This document shows, piece after piece, positions 63,921-64,000 of a DNA stretch of 64,000 bases. A program made the position numbers and the translations under genes. Origin of the DNA: Romboutsia_E sp900604535 (lineage in GTDB: Bacteria; Bacillota; Clostridia; Peptostreptococcales; Peptostreptococcaceae). The notes below the pieces were generated by a model. That model saw only the letters and a list, made by a program, of their open reading frames with translations. It did no database searches and had not been told where the DNA came from. Location: contig NZ_UWOT01000014.1 in assembly GCF_900604535.1 (NCBI RefSeq), positions 1 through 64,000 on the forward strand, given 5' to 3'. Numbering within the stretch: position 1 is the first letter of the stretch; every line of letters starts with the position of its first letter.

Positions 63921-64000
63921 AATTCATTCCCCTTAACCTTTAATACTCACAATCTACGAATTAGCTTTATTAAATTATAATTTTTGATGTAACTACTAGT
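63921..64000. other. Upstream region of the BASS-like gene
   Basis: These last 80 bases hold the AAGGGG-type ribosome site and presumably the promoter of the symporter gene. No other feature is visible. Confidence 0.4.

Noticed and set aside
1..64000. tRNA, rRNA, CRISPR arrays, insertion sequences and prophage modules
   Set aside because: I looked for conserved tRNA loops, repeat-spacer periodicity, transposases, integrases and terminal repeats and found none I could support.

Overview
The window is low-GC, with short intergenic hairpin-plus-U terminators, strong AGGAGG-type ribosome binding sites and strictly anaerobic gene content: ferredoxin-type oxidoreductases, an Nfn-type transhydrogenase, reverse rubrerythrins, an [FeFe]-hydrogenase-like protein and a reductive-activase-like ASKHA protein. 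This fits a Clostridia chromosome. The family Peptostreptococcaceae is my best guess, but the sequence alone does not prove it. No rRNA, tRNA, CRISPR array, insertion sequence or prophage block was recognised.

Layout (most genes are on the minus strand). 0-2.6 kb: molybdate importer modABC. 2.8-3.9 kb: DUF362 ferredoxin protein. 4-9.1 kb: branched-chain amino acid operon (small ACT subunit, ilvD, ilvB, ilvC) behind a T-box leader whose specifier reads as ATC (Ile). 9.2-13.5 kb: a low-complexity protein, a YgjP-like metallopeptidase, a DUF3006 protein, a decayed NSS transporter and a stand-alone phage-type family B DNA polymerase. 13.7-16.2 kb: methionine synthesis (metY under a SAM-I riboswitch, and metA). 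16.3-17.4 kb: an orphan PotD lipoprotein. 17.5-23.5 kb: a decaying stretch with at least six broken genes around an intact ASKHA/RACo-like gene and a YdeI-like protein.

24.6-33.3 kb is the most coherent system. It is a nitrate-reductase-type operon: a TDT/SLAC1-family channel, a NarB/NasA-like molybdoenzyme, a four-cluster-type ferredoxin, an NAD(P)H:FAD oxidoreductase, mobB, a Moco-type riboswitch, moeA, moaA (frameshifted here), a MOSC protein and a BFD-like [2Fe-2S] protein. A perfect CRP/FNR-type palindrome is centred about 41 bp upstream of the predicted start site. ModABC at the window start would supply the metal.

33.4-49 kb: PhzF, YhdT-PanF, an octopine-dehydrogenase-family enzyme, a CDF transporter, a NUDIX protein, an HD protein, a three-gene putative H2/redox-sensing module (thioredoxin-like ferredoxin, HydS-like [FeFe]-hydrogenase with PAS, SpoIIE phosphatase), MATE, a PrsA-like foldase, a polysaccharide deacetylase, an orphan hisF with an altered phosphate loop, and an azoreductase. 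49-64 kb: nfnAB with a promoter-overlapping palindrome, two reverse rubrerythrins, VanW, a MacAB-type exporter with a GNAT gene upstream, an Fe-S protein with a cysteine desulfurase, a small SASP-like gene that lacks a normal start codon, an EamA transporter, an orphan BMC shell protein, and a frameshifted bile-acid:Na+ symporter.

Two kinds of breakage are present. Four loci (moaA, the BASS symporter, the sensor kinase and the second lesion in NSS) look like single-base losses, some in homopolymers, and could be sequencing errors. The decayed genes at 17.5-18.7 kb and 21 kb carry base-substitution stops and look like real decay.
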